Positions 1 through 7,508 are shown, numbered from the stretch's first letter. The stretch is DNA of 14,554 nt from Pseudomonadota bacterium (GCA_021797365.1 JAJZZU010000023.1:1-14554), one strand, 5' to 3'. Notes: generated by a model from the sequence alone, not told the origin. Numbers and translations: made by a program.

Positions 1-757
1 GGCGCAAAAGCCCGACCAGCACCGGCAGCTTTTCCTCCTGGGCCACGTGATAGAGTCGCTCGCGCACCCGCTCGGCGGTCATCTTTTCCGCCTCGATGCG
101 CACAAGCTCGGGGTTATTCATGTGCTCGTAGGCCAGTTCCATGACGCGGTAGGACAGCGTCGCCGAAAACAGCAGGCTCAAACGCTTGTCGACCGGCGGC
201 ATGCGATGCAGCAGGTAGCGGATGTCTTTGATAAAGCCGAGATCGAACATGCGGTCGGCCTCATCCAGGACCATCACCTCCAGCGCGCGCAAATCGAAGA
301 CGTGCTGCTTGAAATAGTCGATGAGGCGTCCCGGGGTGCCGATGAGGATATCGACACCCTCCTCGATGGCCTTGCGCTGACTCTCGTAACCGGTCCCGCC
401 ATAGGCGAGCTGGATACTCTGCGCGCACCCCGCACCCAACACCAGGGCGTCCTTGTGGATCTGGATGGCCAGCTCGCGCGTGGGCGCAAGGATCAGGGCA
501 CGCGGCTGGTTCGGCCGTCGATCCGCGGGCGAGGGCACCATCAGCAGGCGGTTGAAGACCGCCAGAAGAAAGGCCGCGGTCTTGCCGGTGCCGGTCTGGG
601 CCTGCCCGGCCACGTCGTGGCCGGCGAGCGCCTTGGGCAAGGTGGCCGCCTGGATGGGTGTGCAGTGGGTGAAACCGGCGCTGAGGACTCCGGCGAGGAG
701 TGGTTCCGGCAACCCGAGGCCCGAAAACGCTTGCTGGGTAAGGTGAGTATCATTCAT
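1..757 (-). CDS. rhlB: ATP-dependent RNA helicase RhlB, N-terminal part (cut by window edge)
   Basis: DEAD-box RNA helicase that unwinds RNA duplexes; in E. coli RhlB works with the RNase E degradosome. Reading the minus strand from ATG at 757 gives 252 residues with no stop before the left edge, so only about 60% of the usual ~420 residues is here. Motifs in order: Q-motif with F11 and TPIQ 33-36, Walker A AQTGTGKT 53-60, PTREL 92-96, GG 120-121, TPGR 141-144, DEAD 165-168, SAT 198-200, then the start of the second RecA domain. The missing part should carry motifs IV-VI. The ATG at 753 is out of frame, so 757 is the start. It is divergent from trxA across 148 bases, the gene order known from enterobacteria (rhlB, trxA, rho). 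RhlB rather than RhlE is chosen from that context and the N-terminal sequence. Confidence 0.93.
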   Translation of the reverse strand, partial: MNDTHLTQQAFSGLGLPEPLLAGVLSAGFTHCTPIQAATLPKALAGHDVAGQAQTGTGKTAAFLLAVFNRLLMVPSPADRRPNQPRALILAPTRELAIQIHKDALVLGAGCAQSIQLAYGGTGYESQRKAIEEGVDILIGTPGRLIDYFKQHVFDLRALEVMVLDEADRMFDLGFIKDIRYLLHRMPPVDKRLSLLFSATLSYRVMELAYEHMNNPELVRIEAEKMTAERVRERLYHVAQEEKLPVLVGLLR

Positions 758-807
758 TAGTGACCTAGCATAGCAAATGGTGGGGGCCGGGGAAACCACG
801 GGCACTC

Positions 808-837
808 TTGCCAAGCTCCGTCCGTTCCGTCCACAAT
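808..837 (+). promoter_or_regulatory. Candidate sigma-70 promoter for trxA
   Basis: A -35-like TTGCCA at 808-813 (5 of 6 consensus positions) and a -10-like CACAAT at 832-837 (4 of 6) are 18 bases apart. Transcription would begin near 844, giving a leader of about 60 bases before the trxA ATG at 906. The divergent rhlB start lies about 50 bases to the left. This is motif matching by eye only. Confidence 0.35.
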
Positions 838-905
838 ACCCCCACTGCGACGTATTCCTCTCAACCGAGATCCCAAAAACAAACTGACCAACCGAGACCC
901 CGACC

Positions 906-1232
906 ATGAGCCAAGGCATCATTTATGTAACGGACGACACCTTCCAGGAGGCCGTGTTGAATGCGCCCGGTCCCGTGTTAGTGGATTACTGGGCCGAGTG
1001 GTGCGGGCCGTGCAAGATGATCGCCCCGGTCTTGGAGGAGGTCGCGCGCGACTACAAGGACAAGCTGACGGTCGCCAAGTTGAACATCGACGAAAATCCC
1101 GCAACCCCTCCGAAATACGGCATCCGCGGCATCCCGACCCTGATGCTCTTCAAGAACGGCGGGGTGGAGGCCACCAAGGTGGGGGCCATGTCGAAGTCCC
1201 AACTGTCGGCCTTCCTGGACGACAACCTGTAG
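906..1232 (+). CDS. trxA: Thioredoxin 1
   Basis: Small cytoplasmic protein-disulfide reductase that donates electrons to ribonucleotide reductase, methionine sulfoxide reductase and other targets, and is recycled by thioredoxin reductase. The 108-residue product is the normal length. The active site WCGPC is at 32-36 (redox cysteines C33 and C36), the buried acidic residue is D27, and the cis-proline is P77 in GIPT. The ATG at 906 gives the family's typical N-terminus with a short strand before the active site; no strong Shine-Dalgarno sequence is visible. It sits between divergent rhlB and downstream rho, as in E. coli. Rho may be partly transcribed from this promoter. Confidence 0.97.
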   Translation: MSQGIIYVTDDTFQEAVLNAPGPVLVDYWAEWCGPCKMIAPVLEEVARDYKDKLTVAKLNIDENPATPPKYGIRGIPTLMLFKNGGVEATKVGAMSKSQLSAFLDDNL

Positions 1233-1238
1233 CGTGAG

Positions 1239-1279
1239 CACCTCGGTCGCGCGGTACTGGACTGCGGGCGGCCGAGGTG
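1239..1279 (+). promoter_or_regulatory. Stem-loop in the rho leader
   Basis: CACCTCGG at 1239-1246 is the exact reverse complement of CCGAGGTG at 1272-1279, giving an 8-bp stem around a 25-base GC-rich loop. It starts 7 bases after the trxA stop and ends 114 bases before the rho ATG. No U-tract follows, so it does not look like a standard intrinsic terminator. Rho autoregulates through leader transcription in E. coli, so a role in attenuation or mRNA 3'-end protection of trxA is possible but inferred. Confidence 0.4.
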
Positions 1280-1393
1280 ATAAGGTTCCGGGCCAGGAAG
1301 CGCGGTTCCCCTGCTTTCCCTTTATCTCAACCCCTTTTCTGATCAGGTCGCGGATTCATCCGCCGTTTTCACGCCTGACGGTTTCTCAAAAAG

Positions 1394-2656
1394 ATGACAA
1401 TGCACCTTTCCGAACTGAAACGTAAACCCGCCACCGAGTTGGTGGAAATGGCGGTGGCCCTCGATCTCGAGGGGGGCAGTCGCCTGCGCAAACAAGACCT
1501 CATATTCGCGATCCTGAAGGCCCAGGCCAAAAAGGGCGAGGATATCGTGGGCGAGGGGGTCGTCGAGATCCTCCAGGATGGCTTTGGTTTCCTGCGCTCG
1601 TCCGACAGCTCCTATCTCGCGGGCCCCGACGACATCTATGTGAGCCCGAGCCAGATCCGCCGCTTCAATCTGCGGACCGGTGACACGGTGACGGGCAACA
1701 TCCGGCCTCCCAAGGAATCCGAACGCTATTTCGCGCTCCTCAAGGTCGAAAACATCAATTTCCAGTCGCCCGAGGAGGCACGCAACAAGGTCCTCTTCGA
1801 AAACCTGACACCGCTCCATCCGCTGAACCGCCTCAAGCTCGAACAAGCGAACTCATCGACCGAAAATCTCACCTCGCGCGTCATCGATCTCATATCGCCG
1901 ATCGGCAAGGGCCAACGCGGGCTCATCGTCTCGTCGCCGAAGAGCGGCAAGACCGTGATGCTCCAGCAGATCGCGCATTCGATCACCGCCAACCACCCGG
2001 AGTGCGTGCTGATCGTGCTTTTGATCGATGAGCGCCCGGAAGAGGTGACGGAAATGACCCGGTCGGTGCGCGGCGAGGTGATCTCCTCGACCTTCGACGA
2101 GCCGGCGACCCGCCATGTGCAGGTCGCGGAGATGGTCATCGAAAAGGCCAAGCGGCTCGTCGAGCACAAGCGCGACGTCGTCATCCTGCTCGACTCGATC
2201 ACGCGTCTCGCGCGCGCCTACAACACCGTCGTGCCGGCCTCCGGCAAGGTATTGACCGGTGGTGTCGACGCCAATGCCCTGCAGCGCCCCAAGCGCTTTT
2301 TCGGGGCGGCACGCAACATCGAGGAAGGGGGCAGCCTGACGATCCTCGCCACCACGCTCGTCGAGACCGGCTCCAAGATGGACGACGTCATCTACGAGGA
2401 GTTCAAGGGCACAGGCAACATGGAGATCCATCTCGACCGGCGCCTGGCCGAGAAGCGCGTCTACCCGGCCATCAACATCAATCGCTCCGGGACGCGGCGC
2501 GAGGAGCTGTTGATCGATCCGGGCGAGCTCCAGAAGCTCTGGATCCTGCGCAAGCTCCTGCACCCGATGGACGATCTCGAGGGATCCGAGTTCCTGCTCG
2601 ACAAGCTCAAGGCGACCAAGAACAACGCCGAATTCTTCGATTCGATGCGGCGCTAA
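1394..2656 (+). CDS. rho: Transcription termination factor Rho
   Basis: Hexameric RNA-dependent ATPase/translocase that terminates transcription at C-rich unstructured transcripts. The 420-residue product aligns almost without gaps to E. coli Rho (419). In order: N-terminal helical domain (about 3-50), cold-shock-like RNA-binding domain with the RNP1-like DGFGFLR at 62-68, P-loop SSPKSGKT at 180-187, catalytic Glu in LIDERPEE near 213, Walker [16 protein letters not shown] around 263-277, Q-loop with [12 protein letters not shown]-loop with KGTGN, and the arginine finger near R368. An alternative ATG at 1400 would match the E. coli start exactly (MHLSELK against MNLTELK). Neither ATG has a clear Shine-Dalgarno sequence, so the start is uncertain by two residues. 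No residue expected for function is missing. Confidence 0.97.
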   Translation: MTMHLSELKRKPATELVEMAVALDLEGGSRLRKQDLIFAILKAQAKKGEDIVGEGVVEILQDGFGFLRSSDSSYLAGPDDIYVSPSQIRRFNLRTGDTVTGNIRPPKESERYFALLKVENINFQSPEEARNKVLFENLTPLHPLNRLKLEQANSSTENLTSRVIDLISPIGKGQRGLIVSSPKSGKTVMLQQIAHSITANHPECVLIVLLIDERPEEVTEMTRSVRGEVISSTFDEPATRHVQVAEMVIEKAKRLVEHKRDVVILLDSITRLARAYNTVVPASGKVLTGGVDANALQRPKRFFGAARNIEEGGSLTILATTLVETGSKMDDVIYEEFKGTGNMEIHLDRRLAEKRVYPAININRSGTRREELLIDPGELQKLWILRKLLHPMDDLEGSEFLLDKLKATKNNAEFFDSMRR

Positions 2657-3303
2657 GCGGCGGCCGTCTTCTTACGCGCGACGGTCACCCCGTCGCGCAC
2701 CGTAAGGAGCACGGCGTCCATGTCGGGGTCGTTCTGGACCTTGCGGTTGAAGGCGGCGATAGCGAGATCGGCGGGGGTGGTGGGCGCGAGCACCCGGCCC
2801 GACCATAGGGTATTGTCGGCGACGAACAGTCCACCCGGCCGCAGCAAGGGCAGGGCGCGATCATAGTAGAGCGGGTAGTTTTCCTTGTCGGCATCGAGAA
2901 ACACGAGATCGAAGACCTGTCCGCGCAAGGCCTCGAGGGTGTCGAGCGCCAGGCCCGCGCGGATACGGATCTTGCGGCCGTAGGGGGTACGATCGAAGAA
3001 CCGCTGGGCGATGGCAATGGCCTCGGGGTCCTTCTCACAAGACAGCAGCTCGCCGTCGGCAGGCAGGGCGCTGGCCATGGCCAGCGCCGAATAGCCGGTG
3101 AAAAGGCCGATCTCCAGGACTCGGCGCGCCGGACAGAGCAGCACGAGTAGGCGCAGGAGCGCGGCCTCGAGCGGCCCGCTCAACATCGCCGCGTCGGGGC
3201 GGTGCGCATGGGTGTAGTGCTCGATCTCGGCGAGCGCCTCCGGCAGGGCCGTGATGTGGGCGCGGGCGTAGTCCTCGAGCGTCTTGTCGATGAGCCTTTC
3301 CAT
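2653..3303 (-). CDS. SAM-dependent O-methyltransferase (caffeoyl-CoA OMT-like family)
   Basis: Class I methyltransferase of the cation-dependent O-methyltransferase family; substrates of bacterial members are mostly unknown, often catechol-like compounds. The 216 residues match the family length. Motif [12 protein letters not shown] lies at 62-72, the acidic ribose-binding residue is E90 in SCEKDPEA, and the metal site is D137 (with LDADKENY 136-143), D163 and N164 in VADNTLWSG. The ATG at 3303 is chosen because GGTGG precedes it by a short spacer. A GTG at 3321 would add six residues but has no nearby ribosome site. The TAG stop overlaps the rho stop codon, so the two genes converge with no room for a terminator between them. 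It is divergent from ilvE. The family call is secure, the substrate is not. Confidence 0.9.
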   Translation of the reverse strand: MERLIDKTLEDYARAHITALPEALAEIEHYTHAHRPDAAMLSGPLEAALLRLLVLLCPARRVLEIGLFTGYSALAMASALPADGELLSCEKDPEAIAIAQRFFDRTPYGRKIRIRAGLALDTLEALRGQVFDLVFLDADKENYPLYYDRALPLLRPGGLFVADNTLWSGRVLAPTTPADLAIAAFNRKVQNDPDMDAVLLTVRDGVTVARKKTAAA

Positions 3304-3438
3304 AGCGGCCACCAGTCTCACGCGTTCGCGCGACAGGGCAAAGAGACCTCTTGTCCCCGTTGCGGAGCGGTTCCTTTGGGTTCAGTATGAGCCGGCCCTG
3401 GCCACAATGCCAGGCCGCGAACAAGCGACACTTTGGCG

Positions 3439-3444
3439 AGGAGG
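3439..3444 (+). promoter_or_regulatory. Ribosome binding site fixing the ilvE start
   Basis: A full AGGAGG at 3439-3444 lies 7 bases before the ATG at 3452. This decides against the longer in-frame reading that begins inside the divergent methyltransferase gene. Confidence 0.8.
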
Positions 3445-3451
3445 TTTTGGT

Positions 3452-4408
3452 ATGTCCATGGCGGATCGTGACGGGGTGATCTGGTATGACGGCAAACTCG
3501 TGCCCTGGCGGGACGCGAATACCCATGTGCTGACCCATACCCTGCATTACGGTATGGGTGTGTTCGAGGGCGTGCGCGCGTACCCGACGAGCGCCGGGCC
3601 TGCGGTGTTCCGGCTTGACGCCCACGTGGACCGCTTGTTTCGCTCGGCGCACATCATGGGCATGGCCATGCCTTATGACAAGGAGACGGTGCGCGAGGCG
3701 ATCCTCGCATCGGTGCGCGAGAATGGTCTCGAGTCGGCCTACATCCGGCCCATGGCGTTCTACGGTTCCGAGGGTATGGGGCTTCGGGCGGACAAGCTCA
3801 AGGTCCACCTGATCGTGGCCGCCTGGGCGTGGGGGGCCTATCTCGGCGACGAGGCCCTGGAGCGCGGCATACGCATCAAGACCTCCTCGTTCAACCGCCA
3901 TCATGTGAACGTCACCCTGTGCAAGGCCAAGACCAACGGCAGTTACATGAATTCCATGCTCGCCCTGCGCGAGGCCCAGCAATGCGGTTGTGACGAGGCC
4001 CTGCTACTCGACACCGAGGGCTATGTGGCCGAGGGCAGCGGCGAGAACATCTTCATCGTGCGTAACGGCGCATTGCTGACGCCGGAGCTGACCGCGGCAC
4101 TCGAAGGCATCACGCGCGAGACGATCATGGAGCTCGCAGGCGAGATCGGGGTGCCGGTGCGCGAGAAGCGCATCACGCGCGATGAGGTCTATATCGCCGA
4201 CGAGGCGTTCTTCTCGGGGACCGCGGCCGAGATCACGCCGATCCGCGAGCTCGACTTCCGCCCCATAGGCCTGGGGCACCGCGGACCGATCACAGAAAGG
4301 CTCCAGACCCTCTATTTCGAGCAGGTCCACGGGCGGCGCAAGACCCATCCCGAATGGGTGACCCCGGTGGGCGAGGCGATGGCAGCGCCACGTTCGCAGA
4401 AGGCCTGA
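3452..4408 (+). CDS. ilvE: Branched-chain amino acid aminotransferase
   Basis: PLP-dependent fold-type IV transaminase that makes the last step of Val, Ile and Leu synthesis, with 2-oxoglutarate/glutamate as partner. The 318-residue product follows E. coli IlvE closely. HVLTHTLHYGMGVFEG (25-40) forms the N-domain signature, R61 and R99 are in the expected region, and AYIRPMAFYG lies at 96-105. The PLP lysine is K160 in KAKTNGSY, and E194 in EGSGEN binds the pyridine nitrogen. Further on come GITRETI and SGTAAEITPIRELD, the class IV aminotransferase signature. The start is set by the AGGAGG at 3439. It heads an operon with the zf-CHCC gene (1-base gap) and waaF. The C-terminal 15 residues are a non-conserved tail. 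No defect seen. Confidence 0.95.
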   Translation: MSMADRDGVIWYDGKLVPWRDANTHVLTHTLHYGMGVFEGVRAYPTSAGPAVFRLDAHVDRLFRSAHIMGMAMPYDKETVREAILASVRENGLESAYIRPMAFYGSEGMGLRADKLKVHLIVAAWAWGAYLGDEALERGIRIKTSSFNRHHVNVTLCKAKTNGSYMNSMLALREAQQCGCDEALLLDTEGYVAEGSGENIFIVRNGALLTPELTAALEGITRETIMELAGEIGVPVREKRITRDEVYIADEAFFSGTAAEITPIRELDFRPIGLGHRGPITERLQTLYFEQVHGRRKTHPEWVTPVGEAMAAPRSQKA

Positions 4409-4409
4409 C

Positions 4410-4631
4410 ATGGACAAGGAACAGCTGGCGCCGACCCCGACGGCGCGGGCCATGCGCGTCGAGGTCACGCACGCAGACCTCCCGCTGCACTGCCCGATGC
4501 CCGCCATGAGCCTCTGGAACTCGCATCCGCGGGTGTTCCTACCGATCGATGTGAGCGGCGAGGAGCGTTGCCCTTACTGCGGAACAGTCTACGTCCTGAC
4601 CGACATGAAGGAACTCCCGGACGAGCGATGA
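4410..4631 (+). CDS. Small zinc-binding protein, zf-CHCC family
   Basis: A 73-residue protein with one short zinc-binding module, homologous to the C-terminal domain of the mitochondrial complex I accessory subunit NDUFS6. The bacterial role is not established to my knowledge. Likely Zn ligands are C28, H39, C54 and C57 in the order C-x10-H-x14-C-x2-C, with the conserved SHPRVFLPI segment (38-46) between them and CPYCGTVY at 54-61. The first ~20 residues are probably disordered. It starts one base after the ilvE stop behind AGAAGG, and its TGA overlaps the waaF ATG (ATGA), so translation of all three genes is probably coupled. The same position between an aminotransferase gene and waaF is, as I recall, common in proteobacteria. 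Confidence 0.88.
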   Translation: MDKEQLAPTPTARAMRVEVTHADLPLHCPMPAMSLWNSHPRVFLPIDVSGEERCPYCGTVYVLTDMKELPDER

Positions 4632-5698
4632 GCGCCACGCGGGCGCTGATCGTGGGGCCAGCCTGGGTGGGCGATATGGTCATGGCCCACAGCCTGTTCC
4701 AGCTCCTGAAGGCGCGCGATCCCGATCGCGCCCTGGACCTCATAGCCCCCCCGGCGACCCTGCCGCTCGCCGCGCGCATGCCCGAGATCGCCGACACCAT
4801 CGCGCTCGCCATCCCGCACGGCCGGCTCGCCCTGCGCGAACGGTTGCAGCTCGGTCGCAGGCTGCGGGAACGCCATTACGCGCAGGCCTATATCCTGCCG
4901 CGGTCCTACAAGTCCGCGCTGCCGGCGTGGGCGAGCGGCGCGACGCGGCGCACAGGTTATCTTGGCGAGGCCCGCTACGGGCTCGTCAACGACATTCGCC
5001 GCGAACCCGCGGGCAGCAAGTTGAAGACCGTCGAGCGCTTCCTGCTCCTGGGGCTCGAGCCCGGCGAGCCCTTGCCGGAGGTCCCGGCCCCGCGCCTTCG
5101 CGCCGACCTGGAAGCGGGAAGGCGGTGCGCCGAACGCTTCGGGATCGATCTTACGGCGCCACTCCTCGCGCTCTGCCCCGGGGCGGAATACGGCCCCGCG
5201 AAGCGCTGGCCCGCCCGCCATTTCGCGCGGCTTGCACGGACGTACCATGATCGCGGATGGCGCGTCCTCGCGCTCGGCGGCCCACGCGATCAGGAGGTCG
5301 CCGGGGCCATAGGCACGCTGTCTGAAGGCGCGTGCGCCAACCTGACCGGGCAGACCACCCTGCTCGAGGCCGTGGACCTCTTGGCCCTGGCCACTGCGGT
5401 CGTCAGCAACGACTCGGGCCTTATGCACGTCGCCGCCAGCCTCCATAAACCCATGGCGGCGGTCTTTGGATCCTCGGATCCCCGCCACACCCCGCCCTTG
5501 GACGACCGCGCGGTCACGGTCACCCTGGGCCTTGAATGCAGTCCCTGCTTTGCCCGCACCTGCCCCTTGGGTCACCTGCGCTGCCTCGAGGGTCTCACAC
5601 CAGGACGCGTGGAAGAGGCCCTGGAAGTGACAATGGAGGCCCCGCGGGCGACCGTTGGAATCGACTCCCAGCGAAGGCCATTGCCGCCTTCGCCCTGA
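4628..5698 (+). CDS. waaF: ADP-heptose:LPS heptosyltransferase II
   Basis: Cytoplasmic GT9-family (GT-B fold) enzyme that adds the second L-glycero-D-manno-heptose to the LPS inner core. The 356-residue length matches WaaF (about 345-350). N-terminal motif GPAWVGDMVMA is at 10-20, where D16 corresponds to the catalytic Asp region. RSYKSALPAW and RTGYLGEARYGLVND are WaaF signatures. The C-terminal nucleotide-sugar domain begins with LCPGAEYGPAKRWP. SNDSGLMHVAA (260-270) and FGSSDPRHTPP bind ADP-heptose. Near the end, CSPCFARTCPLGHLRCL is the Cys-rich segment found in WaaF proteins. Its ATG overlaps the stop of the zinc protein, so it is the third gene of the ilvE operon. Its presence implies a heptose-containing LPS core in this organism. 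Confidence 0.95.
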   Translation: MSATRALIVGPAWVGDMVMAHSLFQLLKARDPDRALDLIAPPATLPLAARMPEIADTIALAIPHGRLALRERLQLGRRLRERHYAQAYILPRSYKSALPAWASGATRRTGYLGEARYGLVNDIRREPAGSKLKTVERFLLLGLEPGEPLPEVPAPRLRADLEAGRRCAERFGIDLTAPLLALCPGAEYGPAKRWPARHFARLARTYHDRGWRVLALGGPRDQEVAGAIGTLSEGACANLTGQTTLLEAVDLLALATAVVSNDSGLMHVAASLHKPMAAVFGSSDPRHTPPLDDRAVTVTLGLECSPCFARTCPLGHLRCLEGLTPGRVEEALEVTMEAPRATVGIDSQRRPLPPSP

Positions 5699-5739
5699 CG
5701 GGCAACCCCGCGCGCGGCGGCACCGAGACACGCCCATGT

Positions 5740-5745
5740 TATGAT
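5740..5745 (+). promoter_or_regulatory. Possible -10 element ahead of the kinase pair
   Basis: TATGAT (5 of 6 to TATAAT) lies 41 bases past the waaF stop. No good -35 sequence is visible 16-18 bases upstream. If used, transcription would begin at about 5752, right at an ATG, giving a leaderless message. This is speculative. Confidence 0.2.
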
Positions 5746-5789
5746 ACCGCCATGGAAAAAGATCGACCGCACGATGAGGCCCGACCGGT

Positions 5790-5975
5790 TTGCCGGACAC
5801 CGCGGCCTATCTCGACGACCCCAGGGCCCCGTGGAATCGGCTGTTCGAGGGCTGGCGGGAAGCTATAGTCGCGAAGGACGAGGCACGGCTTCAACGTCAT
5901 AGGGAGCGTCTGCGCGCCGCCGTGAACCAAGGTCGCGGTGAGAGGCAGTCTCCCCCTTATGAGCGAGCCGACTAA
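5790..5975 (+). CDS. Small ORF upstream of zeta-like kinase, possible antitoxin
   Basis: A 61-residue acidic/basic helical protein: DDPRAPWNRLFEGWREAI, then KDEARLQRHRERLRAAV, then a short hydrophilic tail. I do not recognise a named family. The only start in this frame is TTG at 5790, with GAGG at 5776-5779 ten bases upstream. The in-frame TGA at 5775 rules out extension. The last 17 bases overlap the kinase gene, which suggests translational coupling. Short helical proteins just upstream of zeta-type kinases are often their antitoxins, so that role is inferred from position and composition. ATG 5752 opens another frame that would run into this one if a single base were added in the TTT at 5789-5791 (see findings). 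A chance ORF cannot be excluded. Confidence 0.5.
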   Translation: MPDTAAYLDDPRAPWNRLFEGWREAIVAKDEARLQRHRERLRAAVNQGRGERQSPPYERAD

Positions 5976-6624
5976 GCCCACCCTTCTCGTGATTGCCGGG
6001 CCCACCGGGTCTGGAAAGACCGCCGTGACGCATCGCATGGTCGATCGGTCGTGGTTTCGGGATCTGTGTCTCGTGGACCCGGATGCCATTGTGGCCTCGC
6101 TTCCCGGGGGCTTTCGTGCCCACACAAACGCGCCGCGAGCAGCCCTTGCGGCCGGCAGGCGGCGATACCAGGCGCTTGCGGCCGGTCAGGTTATCGTCTG
6201 CAAAACCGTGTTCGCCGCGCACGCTGACCCGGCCCGCTTTGTGCGGGCGGCGCGCGATAAGGGCTGTCGCACCCACCTCCTCTTCGTCGCGACCCGGGAC
6301 CCGGCCATCAACGCCTATCGGGTCGCGCGGCGCTACATGGAGGGAGGCCATGCGATCCCCGTGGATACCATCGTCGATCGCTATTACCGGTCCATGACGA
6401 ATCTGTCGCGATCACTTGCTGACTTCGATCTCGTACACATTCTCGACAACTCGGTCGATGCGCGAGCACCCGCCCTCGAATGCGTGGCAGATAACACCGC
6501 AAGACGCCTCTGGCTCGCGGACTCGGTGGAAGACTGGGTGCGCGTTGCGACGGCGGGCGTAGCGACCGTTCGTAGACCCCAGCGCGCTGGGGCCCCGACC
6601 TTGCCGCCGTATTTCTCACCATGA
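5959..6624 (+). CDS. Zeta-toxin-like P-loop kinase
   Basis: P-loop NTPase related to zeta toxins, which phosphorylate UDP-N-acetyl sugars and so poison peptidoglycan synthesis; small stand-alone members of this type are widespread. The 221 residues begin with a strand LLVIAGP and Walker A GPTGSGKT (14-21). Next comes VDPDAI (39-44), corresponding to the NPD substrate motif of the family. The C-terminal signature is NAYRVARRYMEGGHAIPVD (118-136), then RYYRSMTNL and ILDNSVD. The position normally held by Glu in the family's FETVLS-like strand reads K82 (CKTVF 81-85), which may affect activity. ATG 5959 is chosen because the sequence before it is non-conserved; a GTG at 5938 would add seven residues. 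It overlaps the small upstream ORF by 17 bases. The C-terminal 35 residues look like an extra tail. Confidence 0.78.
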   Translation: MSEPTKPTLLVIAGPTGSGKTAVTHRMVDRSWFRDLCLVDPDAIVASLPGGFRAHTNAPRAALAAGRRRYQALAAGQVIVCKTVFAAHADPARFVRAARDKGCRTHLLFVATRDPAINAYRVARRYMEGGHAIPVDTIVDRYYRSMTNLSRSLADFDLVHILDNSVDARAPALECVADNTARRLWLADSVEDWVRVATAGVATVRRPQRAGAPTLPPYFSP

Positions 6625-6874
6625 TCGTGGCGGGCGTCGATCAATGCCTGGCTTGGCCTCCCGCCGGGCCAATCAAAGCCCATCGACCATCACCCTGATC
6701 CCTCACGGTGCGCGTCCGCGCCTGGATCGGCGCGCTGGCCGTGTCATAAGGCTCCCCGTGTTGCAGACCCGTCGGCGCAACTGTCGGTAACGTGCGTCCC
6801 GCCAGGCCCGACTTACGGATCCGGCCCCACCCCTGACATCGGCCAGCCCCGCGCGGCGGGGCGCGTAGCGGCCG
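6625..6874. other. Intergenic region between convergent genes, two hairpins
   Basis: 250 bases between the kinase stop and the chaB-like stop with no credible gene. Two inverted repeats stand out. TTGGCC 6653-6658 pairs with GGCCAA 6667-6672 across 8 bases, 28 bases past the kinase stop. GCCCCGC 6846-6852 pairs with GCGGGGC 6856-6862 across 3 bases, 12 bases past the chaB-like stop. Neither has a T-run, so they are at best weak or Rho-assisted 3' ends. Confidence 0.5.
6846..6862 (-). terminator. Strong hairpin just after the chaB-like gene, possible terminator
   Basis: A perfect 7-bp GC stem with a 3-base loop starts 12 bases downstream of the minus-strand chaB-like stop. It would be very stable, but no U-tract follows on the minus strand. 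It may mark the mRNA 3' end without being a classical intrinsic terminator. Confidence 0.35.
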
Positions 6875-7390
6875 TCATCGTCCGGGGGGCTTTGCGTGCA
6901 AGCCCACGGGCGAGCCGGACTTGCGGACCACATGACCCCGTCCGGTGCGCGCGGGCTTCTCGGTCGAGCGGGGACGGGTCGCAGGACCCCGCGCGGCCTG
7001 GGCATCCGATGGCCCCGCTTCGTCCTTGCGCACCCAACGGTTGCCGGTCTTTTCGTACTCGTGCTTCAAGGCGCTGTAGGCGACCCTGTGGGCGAGCGCC
7101 CCATCACCATACGTCTTTTCAGCGCTCGCGAGCGCCTTGCGCCACAGGCTCTGGGCATGACGATCGGAGCGGGCGATGGTCGAGGGGATATTCGCACCCG
7201 CGGAAGGACTCCTGGGCCGACTCGCCTTCGCAGTCTTGACTGTCTTGCCCTTGGCATTTTTGGTCTGCGCACGCTGGCGACTCGGGGTTGCGGATTGCGC
7301 AGTGTGCGCGCGGGCCGCCGGCTTCGATCTCGTTGTCGTTTTCGAGGCCGACTTCTTTTCGGTTTCCGTCGATGACTTTTTGCTCGGCAT
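6875..7390 (-). CDS. ChaB-domain protein with long basic tails
   Basis: A 171-residue very basic protein. Residues 67-123 form a ChaB domain: NIPSTI, then HAQSLWRKALASAEKTYGDG, then AHRVAYSALKHEYEK and W119, the same order of conserved positions as in E. coli ChaB (76 residues), which lies next to the ChaA cation/proton antiporter gene. The first 66 residues are a low-complexity Lys/Ala/Thr/Ser tail resembling histone H1-like or DNA-binding tails. Residues 124-171 form a second basic Arg/Pro/Gly-rich tail. The ATG at 7390 has AGGAG six bases upstream. No chaA-like gene is beside it. The domain call is firm; the function of ChaB domains is poorly known. The tails suggest nucleic-acid binding (inference). 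Confidence 0.85.
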   Translation of the reverse strand: MPSKKSSTETEKKSASKTTTRSKPAARAHTAQSATPSRQRAQTKNAKGKTVKTAKASRPRSPSAGANIPSTIARSDRHAQSLWRKALASAEKTYGDGALAHRVAYSALKHEYEKTGNRWVRKDEAGPSDAQAARGPATRPRSTEKPARTGRGHVVRKSGSPVGLHAKPPGR

Positions 7391-7477
7391 GGATGTCTCC
7401 TCTGTGATAAAGGTCTATTGCAACCTACTTAGAGGCGTAGAGCATCCCACCTGCGAGGGATCAGGGCTTACACAAAT

Positions 7478-7508
7478 CATTTAAATAAAGACGCGATCCC
7501 CCCTTACC
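7478..7508 (+). repeat. Left arm of an imperfect inverted repeat
   Basis: Begins CATTTAAATAA and ends GATCCCCCCTTACC. It matches the reverse complement of 9311-9340: the first 11 bases are identical and the last 14 match at 11 positions, with 6 versus 5 unmatched bases between. Together the arms enclose the decayed transposase region and may be the terminal repeats of a former mobile element. Confidence 0.5.

Noticed and set aside
47..760. Long plus-strand open frame opposite rhlB
   Set aside because: The minus strand carries all DEAD-box motifs in order; the plus frame is a GC-rich shadow with no recognisable domain.
3385..3450. Promoter boxes for ilvE
   Set aside because: Only 3-of-6 matches to -10 at proper spacing could be found; too weak to report as a feature.
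3035..3982. Minus-strand open frame across the ilvE/methyltransferase junction
   Set aside because: It lies antisense to ilvE and out of frame in the methyltransferase; no family similarity.
4589..5800. 403-codon minus-strand open frame across waaF
   Set aside because: Shadow of waaF and its neighbour; low-complexity Arg/Gly-rich translation, no ribosome site, and the plus strand is clearly coding.
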